A stretch of DNA of 64,000 nt from positions 37,374-101,373 of the forward strand of contig NZ_CAUM01000096.1 of the NCBI RefSeq assembly GCF_000350085.1, read 5' to 3'. Below the pieces are notes generated by a model. The model was not told where the DNA came from. It was given only the letters and a program-made list of their open reading frames with translations, and searched no databases. Source of the stretch: Mesorhizobium metallidurans STM 2683. GTDB lineage: Bacteria; Pseudomonadota; Alphaproteobacteria; Rhizobiales; Rhizobiaceae. Shown piece after piece: positions 30,864-44,436 of the stretch. How positions within the stretch are numbered: position 1 is the first letter of the stretch; every line of letters begins with the position of its first letter. The position numbers and the translations under genes are program-made.

Positions 30864-32725
30864 TGGCGCAGGTGGCGATGCGTGAAAGCCCCGGCCGGTC
30901 GTTCATGCCGGCCGCGTTCCGCAACGCCGGCGCCGATGCGCTCTGCATGGTGGCGGTGCTGCTGCTGGCCGCGCTCATCATCTTCCTGTTCGGCGGCGCC
31001 GCCATGCAGCGTGTCGTCACCTATGCCGCGATCATGCTGACGGCGGTGCTCGGCCTGCAGATATTCTCCGGCAACAGCGGCATCGTCTCCTTCGGCCACG
31101 CCGCCTTCGCCGGCTTGGGCGCCTATGCCACGGGTATCCTGACCATGCCGGCCGCACTGCAGCGCACGGCGCTGCGCGATCTGCCGCAATTCCTCGCCGG
31201 TTATGAACTCTCTTTCTTCGCCGCACTCGCCATGGTGCTGGTCCTTGCGATCGTCATCGGCCTTCTGACCGGCACGCCATTGCTTCGGCTGACCGGGTCG
31301 AGTGCGTCGATCGCAACCCTTGCCATGCTGATCATCGTCTACACGCTGCTGGTCGCCGGGCGCGAGATCACCCGCGGCAGCCAGCCTTTCTACGGCGTGC
31401 CGCGCGAGGTCGGGTTGTGGACCGCAGTCGGCATCGCTTCGGTGGCACTGGTGGCGGCGAGGCTGTTCCGGGAAACCGCTTTCGGCCTTGCCACGCGCGC
31501 CGCCGCCAATGATGAGCGGGGTGCTGCCGCCGTCGGCGTCGACCAGCGCACCGCGCGCCTGGCCGCCTGGGTGGTGGGCACGGTTGCTGCCATGGCAGCA
31601 GGCGCCATGATGGCACAGTTCCTTGGCGCCTTCTCACCGCGCGACTTCTATTTCGACTTCGGCTTCACCTTGCTCGCCATGCTGATCGTCGGCGGCATGA
31701 ACTCCTCGCTCGGCGCCTTCACTGGCGTGGTCGTTACCATTGCCGTGATCGAGATCGTGCGCCGCTTCGAAGGCGGCGGCGAAATGTTCGGCCTCCATCT
31801 GCCGGTGCTGTTCGGCCTGACCCAGGGCGTGCTCGCCATCGCCATGATCCTGGTCATCTGGCGGCGGCCGACCGGCCTGTTCGGCGAGCGCGAACTCAAT
31901 CTCCTGCGCCGCCCCGGCGGTCGGGCGATACCGGCTTCGGCTCAGCCACCGCTGCATGTCGAGCACGACCGCCTTGCTGCCGACCATCTGTCGCGACGCT
32001 ATGCCGGCGTCGTCGCCGTCGACGACGTGACGCTTGCCTTCGACACCGACAGCATCACCGGCATCATCGGTCCGAACGGCGCCGGCAAGACGACACTGCT
32101 CAACATGCTGGCCGGCGATGTCGAACCGAGCGCCGGCACCGTGTCGATCGGCGGCGCGGTGAGAGCGGCGTCCGCCTTCCGCTTCGCCCGCTCGGGCGTT
32201 GCCCGCACCTTCCAGAACATCCGCGTTTTCCCCGCTATGACCGTGCTGGAAAACGTTGTTGTCGCTGCCCGCCAGGTCGAGCCGGATCTTGGCCAGGCCG
32301 AAGCGGCGGCAATGCGCGAGCTTTCCCGCATGGGGCTGGAGAAGTCAGCCGATCAGCCGGCAGCCAGGCTTGCCTATGGCCAGCGTCGCCGGCTCGAAGT
32401 GGCGCGGGCGCTGGCGCTGAAGCCGCGCTTCCTGCTGCTGGACGAGCCAGCCGCCGGCATGAACGCCGTCGAGACCGCCGAGCTGGTGTCGATCCTGTCG
32501 GCGGTCCGCACCGAGCGCCGCATCGGCGTCGTGCTGATCGAGCACGACATGCGGCTGGTGATGAATCTCTGCGAACGCATCGTCGTCATCGACCACGGCC
32601 GCGTCATTGCCGACGGCACGCCGGCCGAGGTGCAGAACAACCCTGCCGTTATCGCCGCCTATCTCGGCAGCCGCACCGCCCGCGCCAAGACCGCCAGTGA
32701 AACCACCGCAAACGAAACCGCATGA
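30863..32725 (+). CDS. Liv-type ABC permease-ATPase fusion (LivM-LivG)
   Basis: A 620-residue protein joining a LivM-like permease (about residues 15-345, eight or more membrane segments; GHAAFAGLGAYATGIL is the family signature) to a LivG-like ATPase (about 370-615). The ATPase has Walker A GPNGAGKTTLL, FRFARSGVARTFQNIRVF, signature-region LAYGQRRRLEVARAL and Walker B FLLLDEPAAGMN. Separate LivM and LivG are more usual; the fusion is intact with no internal stop. It forms an importer with the genes at 32786, 33957 and 34664. Confidence 0.9.
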   Translation: MAQVAMRESPGRSFMPAAFRNAGADALCMVAVLLLAALIIFLFGGAAMQRVVTYAAIMLTAVLGLQIFSGNSGIVSFGHAAFAGLGAYATGILTMPAALQRTALRDLPQFLAGYELSFFAALAMVLVLAIVIGLLTGTPLLRLTGSSASIATLAMLIIVYTLLVAGREITRGSQPFYGVPREVGLWTAVGIASVALVAARLFRETAFGLATRAAANDERGAAAVGVDQRTARLAAWVVGTVAAMAAGAMMAQFLGAFSPRDFYFDFGFTLLAMLIVGGMNSSLGAFTGVVVTIAVIEIVRRFEGGGEMFGLHLPVLFGLTQGVLAIAMILVIWRRPTGLFGERELNLLRRPGGRAIPASAQPPLHVEHDRLAADHLSRRYAGVVAVDDVTLAFDTDSITGIIGPNGAGKTTLLNMLAGDVEPSAGTVSIGGAVRAASAFRFARSGVARTFQNIRVFPAMTVLENVVVAARQVEPDLGQAEAAAMRELSRMGLEKSADQPAARLAYGQRRRLEVARALALKPRFLLLDEPAAGMNAVETAELVSILSAVRTERRIGVVLIEHDMRLVMNLCERIVVIDHGRVIADGTPAEVQNNPAVIAAYLGSRTARAKTASETTANETA

Positions 32726-32735
32726 GCCACAACAA

Positions 32736-32772
32736 CCAACGATAACAATCCAGCCAACGATAATAAATCCAG
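32736..32772. repeat. Imperfect tandem repeat before the binding-protein gene
   Basis: Two adjacent near-copies, 32736-32753 (CCAACGATAACAATCCAG) and 32754-32772 (CCAACGATAATAAATCCAG), lie in the 60-bp gap between the fusion and the binding protein. They look like a local slippage duplication. Confidence 0.55.
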
Positions 32773-32785
32773 AAGGAGAACCGAC

Positions 32786-33952
32786 ATGCCAACGCTTTAT
32801 CGCCTTCACCGCGCCGCCCTCTACGCGGCGGTGTTCGGCATCGCCGCCGTTTCGACCGCCAGCGCCGAGGAGATCATCATCGGCGCCGCTACCGCGCAGA
32901 CCGGCGGCCTTGCGCCTTACGACCAGCCGGCACTTGCCGGCCTGCGCATGGCGCTCGACGAGCTCAACGCCAAGGGCGGTCTCGCCGGCAAATACACCGT
33001 CAAGCTGGTGATCAAGGATACGCGTTCCGACACCGCGCAGACCGCTACCGTCGCCCAGGAGCTTATCGACGCCGGCGCCAAGATCATGATCACGCCTTGC
33101 GATGCCGATCCCTCGATCTCGGTCGGCCAGCTCACCCAGCCGCTCGGCATCCCGACGCTGACGCTCTGCGGCTCCGCTCCGGTGCTGACCGCCGCGGTCG
33201 GCGACGTCATGTTCGGCACCTATCCGGCCGACAATGTGCAGGCGACCGCTGTCGCCGACTTCGCCATCGCCGAAGGCAAGAAGAAGGTCTTTCTGCTGAC
33301 CTCGCCGGATTCCACCTACACAGCCAATCTGCCCGAATATTTCGGTAAGGTGTTCGAGAAAAAGAGCGGCGCCATCGCCGGCCGCGGCACCTACACCATG
33401 GGCCAGCCGGACTTTTCCGCCGAGATCACCAACATCAAGGGCCTCGCCGACCAGCCCGACCTGATCATGACGGCCGCCTACGAGCCGGACTTCCCGGCCT
33501 TCATCCAGCAATTGCGCGGCGCCGGCGTCACCATCCCGGTCTACGGCGCCGATGCCATCGGCACGCCGACCGTCAAGGGGCTAGGCAAACTGGTCGACGG
33601 CGTCGTCTATACGGCGGCCGGCTATGCCGAACCGGGCAGCAAGCTGGAAGCCTTCAACGCCGCCTTCACCAAATATGCCGGCCATGCGCCGGAATCGACC
33701 TATGAGGTGAACGGCTACGAGATCGGCCTGATCCTCGACCAGGCTGTCAAGACCGCCGGCTCCGACGATCCCAAGGCGATCCGCGACGCCATCGCCGGCC
33801 TCAAGGATTTTGACGGCATCACCGGCAAGATCACCTATGCCGGCACCGACCGCATGCCGCTGCGGCCCGTGGCACTGATGCGCTATGAGGGCGGCGAGGG
33901 CAAGTATATCCAGACCATGATCCCCGACGCCGCCGACGTGCCGGCGCCGTGA
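32786..33952 (+). CDS. Periplasmic amino acid-type binding protein (LivK-like)
   Basis: A 388-residue type I solute-binding protein. A signal peptide (MPTLYRLHRAALYAAVFG, cleavage expected after STASA) is followed by IIIGAATAQTGGLAPYDQPALAG, the usual start of the branched-chain amino acid binding fold. The start follows AAGGAGA. It delivers substrate to the permeases encoded on both sides. Ligand unknown; neighbours suggest an amino acid derivative. Confidence 0.9.
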   Translation: MPTLYRLHRAALYAAVFGIAAVSTASAEEIIIGAATAQTGGLAPYDQPALAGLRMALDELNAKGGLAGKYTVKLVIKDTRSDTAQTATVAQELIDAGAKIMITPCDADPSISVGQLTQPLGIPTLTLCGSAPVLTAAVGDVMFGTYPADNVQATAVADFAIAEGKKKVFLLTSPDSTYTANLPEYFGKVFEKKSGAIAGRGTYTMGQPDFSAEITNIKGLADQPDLIMTAAYEPDFPAFIQQLRGAGVTIPVYGADAIGTPTVKGLGKLVDGVVYTAAGYAEPGSKLEAFNAAFTKYAGHAPESTYEVNGYEIGLILDQAVKTAGSDDPKAIRDAIAGLKDFDGITGKITYAGTDRMPLRPVALMRYEGGEGKYIQTMIPDAADVPAP

Positions 33953-33956
33953 CATC

Positions 33957-34661
<705 letters not shown>

Positions 34662-34663
34662 CC

Positions 34664-35545
34664 ATGATCGCGCAGCAGATCATCAATGCGGTGAGCCTTG
34701 GCGGCGTCTATGCGCTTCTGGCGCTGGGGCTGGCGATCGTCTTTTCCATCGTCGGCCTGATCAACTTCGCCCATGGCGAGTTGATGACGCTGTCGGGCTA
34801 TGCGCTGCTTGCTTGTCTGGTGTTCGGCCTGCCGTTCCCGCTGGCCGTGCTCGTCGCCGTTTCCTGCGGCGCGCTCGCAGCAGTCGCCATGGAGCGCGTC
34901 GCCTTCCGGCCGATGCGCGGCGCCAGCGTCACCAGCCTGCTGTTGACCAGCTTTGCTGTCTCCAGCCTGCTCAAGGTCGTCTTCCAGAACGGCATCTCGG
35001 CCCGGCCGCAGGCGGTCGCCATGCCCGGCTGGATGACCGGCGCCTTCTCCTTCGGCGATTTCACCATCGGCGTCGGGCCGAGCATCTCCATCGTCGTTTC
35101 GGCATTGGCGCTGATTGCGTTGGAACTCTTCCTGCGCCGCACCGTCACCGGCACGGCGATGCGCGCCGCCGCCGAGGATTTCAACGTCGTGCGCCTGATG
35201 GGTATTCCGGCCAGCCGCATCATCGCCACCGCTTTCCTGCTGTCCGGCCTGCTGGCCGGACTGGCGGCGATGCTGTGGGTGGCGCAGCGCGCCTCCGTCG
35301 ATCCGCTGATGGGCTTTACTCCGGTGCTGAAGGCCTTCATCGCCGCCGTCGTCGGCGGGCTGGGCAGCCTGCCGGGTGCCGTCGCTGGCGGCTTCCTGCT
35401 CGGCATCATCGAGGTGCTGCTGCAGGCGACGCTGCCTGGGGCGGTCGCACCCTATCGCGACGCCATCGTGCTGTCGGGCGTCATTGCCGTGTTGCTGATA
35501 CGGCCGCAAGGCCTGATCCCGGCGGTTCGCGCGCAGAGAAGCTGA
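34664..35545 (+). CDS. Liv-type ABC permease (LivH)
   Basis: A 293-residue membrane protein with about eight helices. The N-terminus IINAVSLGGVYALLALGLAIVFSIVGLINFAHGE is typical of LivH. The EAA-like cytoplasmic loop appears as GTAMRAAAEDFNVVRLMGIP. It completes the importer with the LivM-LivG fusion, LivF and the binding protein. Confidence 0.92.
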   Translation: MIAQQIINAVSLGGVYALLALGLAIVFSIVGLINFAHGELMTLSGYALLACLVFGLPFPLAVLVAVSCGALAAVAMERVAFRPMRGASVTSLLLTSFAVSSLLKVVFQNGISARPQAVAMPGWMTGAFSFGDFTIGVGPSISIVVSALALIALELFLRRTVTGTAMRAAAEDFNVVRLMGIPASRIIATAFLLSGLLAGLAAMLWVAQRASVDPLMGFTPVLKAFIAAVVGGLGSLPGAVAGGFLLGIIEVLLQATLPGAVAPYRDAIVLSGVIAVLLIRPQGLIPAVRAQRS

Positions 35546-35549
35546 TCCG

Positions 35550-36179
35550 ATGTACAGCAAGCCCGAATTCGCGCCGCTGTCGCAGGACGACGTCTTCGGC
35601 CTGATCGAGGCCGCGGCTTTCGCCACGGTGGTGACATTGGGACCGCAGGGGCTGGTCGCCTCGCACCTGCCTTTCGTGCTTGACCGGCAGCGCGGAACGA
35701 ACGGCACGCTGGTGTCGCATCTGGCCAGGCAGAACCCGCACAGCGCGCTGATAGCGGAGGGCAGGGAGACGATCGCCGTCTTCCACGGGCCGCACGGCTA
35801 CATCTCGCCGTCCTGGTATCCGCGCAATCCGGTGCGCGACAGCGCGCCGACCTGGAATTTCGCCGTCGTCCATTGCCACGGCCGTCCAGTGCCGCTCGAC
35901 GAGGACGCCACCGCGCGGCATCTGCTGCAACTGGTCGACGTGCTGGAAAAGGATCGCGAGGACCGCTGGCGTATGCGCGAACTCGGTCCCGGCGGCATGG
36001 AGCGGCGCATTCCGCACATCCTTGGCTTCGATCTGCCGATCGAGCGGCTCGAGGCCAAGTTCAAGATGGGGCAGGACGAACGACTCTACGACACCAGCGC
36101 CGCAATCGGTGCTCTGGAGGCGCGCGATCCGGCGCTTGCCGCTATGATGAAGGCGCGCAACGCGCACCGCAAAGACTGA
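35550..36179 (+). CDS. PaiB-like FMN-binding protein
   Basis: A 209-residue protein of the PaiB/FMN-binding negative regulator family. SHLPFVLD near residue 33, the HGYISPSWY motif near 88 and the TWNFAVVHCHG segment are hallmarks of its flavin-binding split barrel. PaiB was described as a regulator in Bacillus, but an enzymatic or flavin-related role is equally possible. It sits four bases after the LivH gene. Confidence 0.82.
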   Translation: MYSKPEFAPLSQDDVFGLIEAAAFATVVTLGPQGLVASHLPFVLDRQRGTNGTLVSHLARQNPHSALIAEGRETIAVFHGPHGYISPSWYPRNPVRDSAPTWNFAVVHCHGRPVPLDEDATARHLLQLVDVLEKDREDRWRMRELGPGGMERRIPHILGFDLPIERLEAKFKMGQDERLYDTSAAIGALEARDPALAAMMKARNAHRKD

Positions 36180-36200
36180 TTGCGGCAGGAAGTGAGACCC

Positions 36201-37268
36201 ATGATCCCCAATCTCAACATCGTTCCCTTCGTCAGCGTCGACCACATGATGAAGCTGGTGCTGAAGATCGGCGTCGAGCGCTTCCTCACCGAGTTGGCCT
36301 CCTACATCGAGGATGATTTCCGCCGCTGGCAGGCCTTCGACAAGACGCCGCGTGTCGCCTCGCACAGCGCCGAGGGCGTCATCGAGCTGATGCCAACCAG
36401 CGACGGCGAGGTCTATGGCTTCAAATATGTCAACGGCCACCCGAAGAACATGCGCGAGGGCCGCCAGACGGTGACCGCCTTCGGCATGCTCGCGGATGTC
36501 CACAATGGCTATCCGGTGCTGCTGTCGGAAATGACCATCCTGACCGCGCTGCGCACGGCGGCGATGTCGGCGCTGGCGGCCAAGCACTTGGCGCCTCCCG
36601 GCGCCGATTGCATGGCGCTGATCGGCAACGGTGCCCAGGCCGAGTTCCAGGCGCTGGCCTTCAAGGCGCTGCTCGGCGTGCGCAAACTGCGCTTCTATGA
36701 CATCGACCGCGCGGCGACGGAAAAGTGCATCCGCAATCTCGCCGGGCTGGGGTTCGACATGGTGGCTTGCGCCACCACGGAGGAGGCCGTCGAGGGTGCC
36801 GGGATCATCACCACCGTCACCGCCGACAAGCAATACGCAACGATCCTCACCGACAACATGGTCGGCTCGGGCGTCCACATCAACGCGGTCGGCGGCGACT
36901 GTCCCGGCAAGACCGAATTGCACCGCGACATCCTGCTGCGCTCGGATATCTTCGTCGAATACCCCCCACAGACCCGCATCGAGGGCGAGATCCAGCAGCT
37001 TGCGCCGGATCATGCGGTGACCGAGCTGTGGCAGGTCATTACCGGTGCCGTGCCGGGCCGGCGCGACCCGGCGCAGATCACGCTGTTCGATTCCGTGGGC
37101 TTTGCCATCGAGGATTTCTCGGCGCTGCGCTATATCAGAGACCAGTTGATATCGACCGGCCTCTACCAGGAACTCGACATGCTGGCCGATCCCGACGAAC
37201 CGCGTGATTTATTCGGCATGCTGCTCAGGGCGGCAACGGCAACGAAGACAGGACATGCCGCGTTGTAA
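36201..37268 (+). CDS. Ornithine cyclodeaminase family protein
   Basis: A 355-residue member of the ornithine cyclodeaminase/mu-crystallin family. The NAD-binding loop is MALIGNGAQAEFQALAF near residue 142; AVGGDCPGKTELHRDIL near 237 contains the conserved catalytic Asp region. Family members convert ornithine to proline or reduce and oxidise imino or N-alkyl amino acids. The ATG at 36201 follows AGGAAGTGAG. It ends the importer operon and is likely to act on the same amino acid pathway. Confidence 0.88.
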   Translation: MIPNLNIVPFVSVDHMMKLVLKIGVERFLTELASYIEDDFRRWQAFDKTPRVASHSAEGVIELMPTSDGEVYGFKYVNGHPKNMREGRQTVTAFGMLADVHNGYPVLLSEMTILTALRTAAMSALAAKHLAPPGADCMALIGNGAQAEFQALAFKALLGVRKLRFYDIDRAATEKCIRNLAGLGFDMVACATTEEAVEGAGIITTVTADKQYATILTDNMVGSGVHINAVGGDCPGKTELHRDILLRSDIFVEYPPQTRIEGEIQQLAPDHAVTELWQVITGAVPGRRDPAQITLFDSVGFAIEDFSALRYIRDQLISTGLYQELDMLADPDEPRDLFGMLLRAATATKTGHAAL

Positions 37269-37319
37269 CGGCAGCGGGCAGCGTCAGGCGTGACATCAGC
37301 AGGTAAATAGCGTATATTG

Positions 37320-37339
37320 ACATAAAGATGTCTTTATGT
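37320..37339. promoter_or_regulatory. Perfect palindromic operator upstream of metH
   Basis: ACATAAAGATGTCTTTATGT is an inverted repeat of 9-bp arms around TG, 34 bp upstream of the metH ATG. Its shape fits an ArsR-family operator; SAH-responsive ArsR-type regulators of methionine-cycle genes are known in proteobacteria. The palindrome is seen; which regulator binds is inference, and no such gene lies next to metH here. Confidence 0.55.
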
Positions 37340-37373
37340 GACTTAAGCGCGACCGTCGCCTTGAGGATGAAAA

Positions 37374-41183
<3,810 letters not shown>

Positions 41184-41249
41184 GGCACAGTCGCAAAGAG
41201 CAGTGCTATCCTTTTGAAATGAAAAGATTTCGTCTGGTAGACCAAGGCT

Positions 41250-42935
41250 TCAATGACAGCAGCTTTGCGCTGGCTGCACGCGCGTCCTGCACAGACAGGA
41301 CGAGCTGATCGCCACGTCAGCCTTGGCGAGCGCGGCGGTGAGCCTGGCCTGCAGCGCGGGCAACTCCTCGGTCTCGCCGCGCAGTTTCAGGCACTCCACG
41401 AGCCCGTGCAGCGCCCAGACATTGTTCGGATGCTGGGCGCAACGCTGCACCTTGCCGCTTAGGCCCAGATCATCGCGATAGACCTGCTCGGCCTCTTGCG
41501 CGAGGCCCTGGTCCAGCAGCAGCGCCGCCAGCGCATGGCGCGGCGGGTGCATCCACGCCCACGGCTCGGTGTAGGACAGATTGTCGTCGAGCTCGACCGC
41601 TTGCCGCAGATGCACGTAGGCCTCGTCATGTCGGCCCCTGTGATAGGCAAGCTCGCCATCGAGCAAGGCAGCACCGACGGCGAGCGAAGCCCTTGTCGGG
41701 TTGCTGAGGAAGCGACGCTCTGGCGGGATGCGCGCCAGGTGCCGGTGAAACCGCTCGCGTTCCTGCTCCGCTTTGGCAAAATCCCTGAGCGTCGCATGCG
41801 CGACACCTTTGGCGTAGTGCTGCATCGCCGTGGTCAGGACGTAAAGCTCAGGCTCGTCATTCATCGGTTCGTCGATGATCTCCTGCCAGCGGCCGAAGCG
41901 CACCAGCACATGCGATTTCATGGCGTGGTAGCCTTCCACCGTCTGGGTGAGCTTTGGCCGGTCCGGCATGTTCACCACGTTCCGCGTCACTAGGCTGCGC
42001 ACCTTGTCGGCGGCCCACAGCGCCGGCTTGTACTGGCCGAGAAACATGCAGGTGAACATCATCAGATGCAGGTCGTGGCCGCAGCCAAGCAGATAGTAGG
42101 TGGGCTGATCCGCATAGGAGAGATAGAGGTCGTTGGCGCGAACCGCCTTTTCGCTGGCGAGCTTCGCCTTCTCGTATTCTCCGCACAGCACGTAAATGTG
42201 CCCCGGCATGTGGTTCATGTGCCCGGCATCGGGGCACATCGTGCCGAGCAGGTCGGCCGAGCGCACGCCGCGTTCCGGCGTGGTCGACATTTCCAGGAGA
42301 TGGATGTGCAAATGGACGATCGCCGGATGCTGTGGCCGGCCTGCCTCGTCGGCGAGCCGGATCGACCGCTCGCAAACATCGAGCGCTTCCAGCACATCCG
42401 AATTCGGCGCGGGCCTGCCGGTCCTGAGGTCCCACAGGCGCCGCACGGTGCGCATCATCAGCGCGTCGACCAGCAGCGCCATCACGTCATGGTCGTCGGG
42501 AAAGCTTGCGTAGACGCGCCGCATCTCGGCGGCGTAGGCATCGTCCCACTGCTCGAATTTCGGCGGCGCCGAGACACGCGGCTCGGGGAAACGGCAGGCC
42601 AGCGCCTCGATCAGACGCCTTTCCACCGCGCTGGCGCGCGCGGCGTTGGCGCGCGCAAGCTGGACATGCTCGAAGCAGCGCCCGGCCGCTCTGGCGGCTT
42701 CCGTCTCGCCATGCTCCTTCCAGGTCAGATTGTAGAAAGGCCCGGCGGCGTAGGCGATGCCCCAATGCACCATCGGGCAGTCAGCGTCCGTTTCCAGCGC
42801 CTTCTCGAAGCACTTGATGCCTTCCTCATGGTTGAAGCCGTAGCACCAGTTGAGGCCGATATCGAACCAGCGCCGGGTTTCCGCCGAGCCGGTGGAGATA
42901 GGGCGGCGGTAGCTGCCGAGGTTGAAGCGATCCAT
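41250..42935 (-). CDS. TPR-like repeat protein of unknown function
   Basis: A 561-residue protein built of helical repeats: WCYGFNHEEGIKCFEKALE, VLCGEYEKAKLASEKAV, GELAYHRGRHDEAYVHLRQAV. A histidine-rich stretch, PDAGHMNHMPGHIY near residue 240, is strongly conserved-looking and could bind metal or heme. No signal peptide. It is convergent with metH. Similar proteins are annotated only as TPR-repeat proteins; no function can be given. Confidence 0.72.
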   Translation of the reverse strand: MDRFNLGSYRRPISTGSAETRRWFDIGLNWCYGFNHEEGIKCFEKALETDADCPMVHWGIAYAAGPFYNLTWKEHGETEAARAAGRCFEHVQLARANAARASAVERRLIEALACRFPEPRVSAPPKFEQWDDAYAAEMRRVYASFPDDHDVMALLVDALMMRTVRRLWDLRTGRPAPNSDVLEALDVCERSIRLADEAGRPQHPAIVHLHIHLLEMSTTPERGVRSADLLGTMCPDAGHMNHMPGHIYVLCGEYEKAKLASEKAVRANDLYLSYADQPTYYLLGCGHDLHLMMFTCMFLGQYKPALWAADKVRSLVTRNVVNMPDRPKLTQTVEGYHAMKSHVLVRFGRWQEIIDEPMNDEPELYVLTTAMQHYAKGVAHATLRDFAKAEQERERFHRHLARIPPERRFLSNPTRASLAVGAALLDGELAYHRGRHDEAYVHLRQAVELDDNLSYTEPWAWMHPPRHALAALLLDQGLAQEAEQVYRDDLGLSGKVQRCAQHPNNVWALHGLVECLKLRGETEELPALQARLTAALAKADVAISSSCLCRTRVQPAQSCCH

Positions 42936-43177
42936 TCCTTCTCACGCAAGTCTGCCGGCGAGCCTGAGCCGGATTCATCTGCGATCAATTTGTGCTGAAT
43001 GCGCATGGCAAACGCAACCGCTGCACTGCGGGCGTCTTTGAGCGGCCTCGATGGACGGCCTTGCGACGTGTCGGTGCACCGGCCCCCGCCTCGCATTGAC
43101 GCGCGATCCTTTAGCTGCAAAGTATATTAACGTTCTGTTTACCAAACGTTGGTCGCGGCAGGACTTTGGGGGACAAT

Positions 43178-44047
43178 TTGGAACCGTTTCTGGGTGCGAA
43201 CCGCCTAAATTGGGATGATCGGGCCGAACTGCATTCGACAGACACGACAGGCAGCTACCACATCGAAAATGTACTGGCAGGCGGATCCAATCTCTATGAG
43301 CTGGAAACGCGCGAGGTCGGCGATATCATCGGCAAGGATATCGTCCATTTGCAATGTCATATCGGGCTCGACACGATCAGCTTGAAGAATCTGGGCGCGG
43401 GCAGCGTGACCGGCCTCGACTTTTCACCGACCGCGATCGCGGCGGCACGGGATTTCGCTGCGAAGGCAGGTACAGATGATGTGCGTTTCGTGGAAGCGCC
43501 ACTGTTTGAGGCAGTCGAAGCGCTCGGCCGGACCTTTGACATCGCTTACGTTACCTGGGGTTCTGTAAACTGGCTGGACGACGTGTTCCGCTGGGCGAGG
43601 GTGGTTGCCGATCTGCTGCGGCCCGGCGGCCGGCTCTATCTGGCCGAGGGCCACCCGCTGATGTTCCAGTGTGACCGCAAGGCAGCGGCGCTGGAGTTCA
43701 AGCACGACTGGCGAACGCCAATAGCCCGACCACTCGCGTGGAACGAGGAACGGACCTATACCGGCGACGACCGCATCTTGAAACATCCTCGCTATTATGA
43801 GTGGATTCATCCGGTCAGTGACGTGGTAAACGCGTTGATTGCAGCTGGGCTGACGCTTGATTTTCTCAACGAGCATGACACGGTTTCGTGGCAGCACTTT
43901 TCATTTGCCGTGCGGGCCGGCAAGGATATGTACGGCTTGCCGGAGAACTCTCCCAAGATACCAATGGCCTATTCCATTGGCGCGACGAAGCGTAGCGTCG
44001 GCAAGATACCATACCTTGTTACTCCCAAGACGATTGAGAGCCACTAA
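43178..44047 (+). CDS. Class I SAM-dependent methyltransferase
   Basis: A roughly 289-residue methyltransferase. Motif I is degenerate, VHLQCHIGLDTISL (about residues 56-69), with LDFSPTAIAAAR as the acidic loop and LLRPGGRLYLAEGHP as post-motif III. A TTG start at 43178 is favoured because GGGGGA lies 4 bases upstream; another in-frame TTG at 43166 is possible. An inverted AACGTT pair at 43129-43150 lies just upstream. Acceptor unknown. Confidence 0.78.
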   Translation: MEPFLGANRLNWDDRAELHSTDTTGSYHIENVLAGGSNLYELETREVGDIIGKDIVHLQCHIGLDTISLKNLGAGSVTGLDFSPTAIAAARDFAAKAGTDDVRFVEAPLFEAVEALGRTFDIAYVTWGSVNWLDDVFRWARVVADLLRPGGRLYLAEGHPLMFQCDRKAAALEFKHDWRTPIARPLAWNEERTYTGDDRILKHPRYYEWIHPVSDVVNALIAAGLTLDFLNEHDTVSWQHFSFAVRAGKDMYGLPENSPKIPMAYSIGATKRSVGKIPYLVTPKTIESH

Positions 44048-44436
44048 TCCCGCTATTGATCCAGTTTTGCATTGTCATTGCGGAGTTATGCTCTTCCGAG
44101 GTCTACGCATGATGATTTTCGGATCCGGCGCCTCAAATTGTGCAACGGCGCTCGCCGTGACCGCGATCTTGCGAGCAAGCCGCTAGTCGGCATTTTTTCA
44201 TGTCGATCCGCTTCACGGTCGCGCAGCGGCGGGACCATCGATCGCCCGTAGGCTCCCCAGAATTGCGCGAACGGTGGTTTCGGCACGATGGCCGGCGTCG
44301 GTGACGGCGAGCAGCTTCAAGATGTCAAGCAGAGCCGCAAGTCAGTTCAAACACCCCGGCGCCAGCGATCGAAAAGTGCAAAAGTTTTAGGACCCGTGAA
44401 GGTCAAAATTAAATACTTGAAAGCTAATATTCTATC
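44048..44436. other. Non-coding stretch upstream of the GGDEF-EAL gene
   Basis: About 390 bases without a convincing gene on either strand. GC is lower near the right end. No repeat, RNA gene or clear promoter was recognised. Confidence 0.45.

Noticed and set aside
44086..44286. Short minus-strand frame rich in Arg before the GGDEF-EAL gene.
   Set aside because: No ribosome site or family resemblance; composition is that of a random frame.
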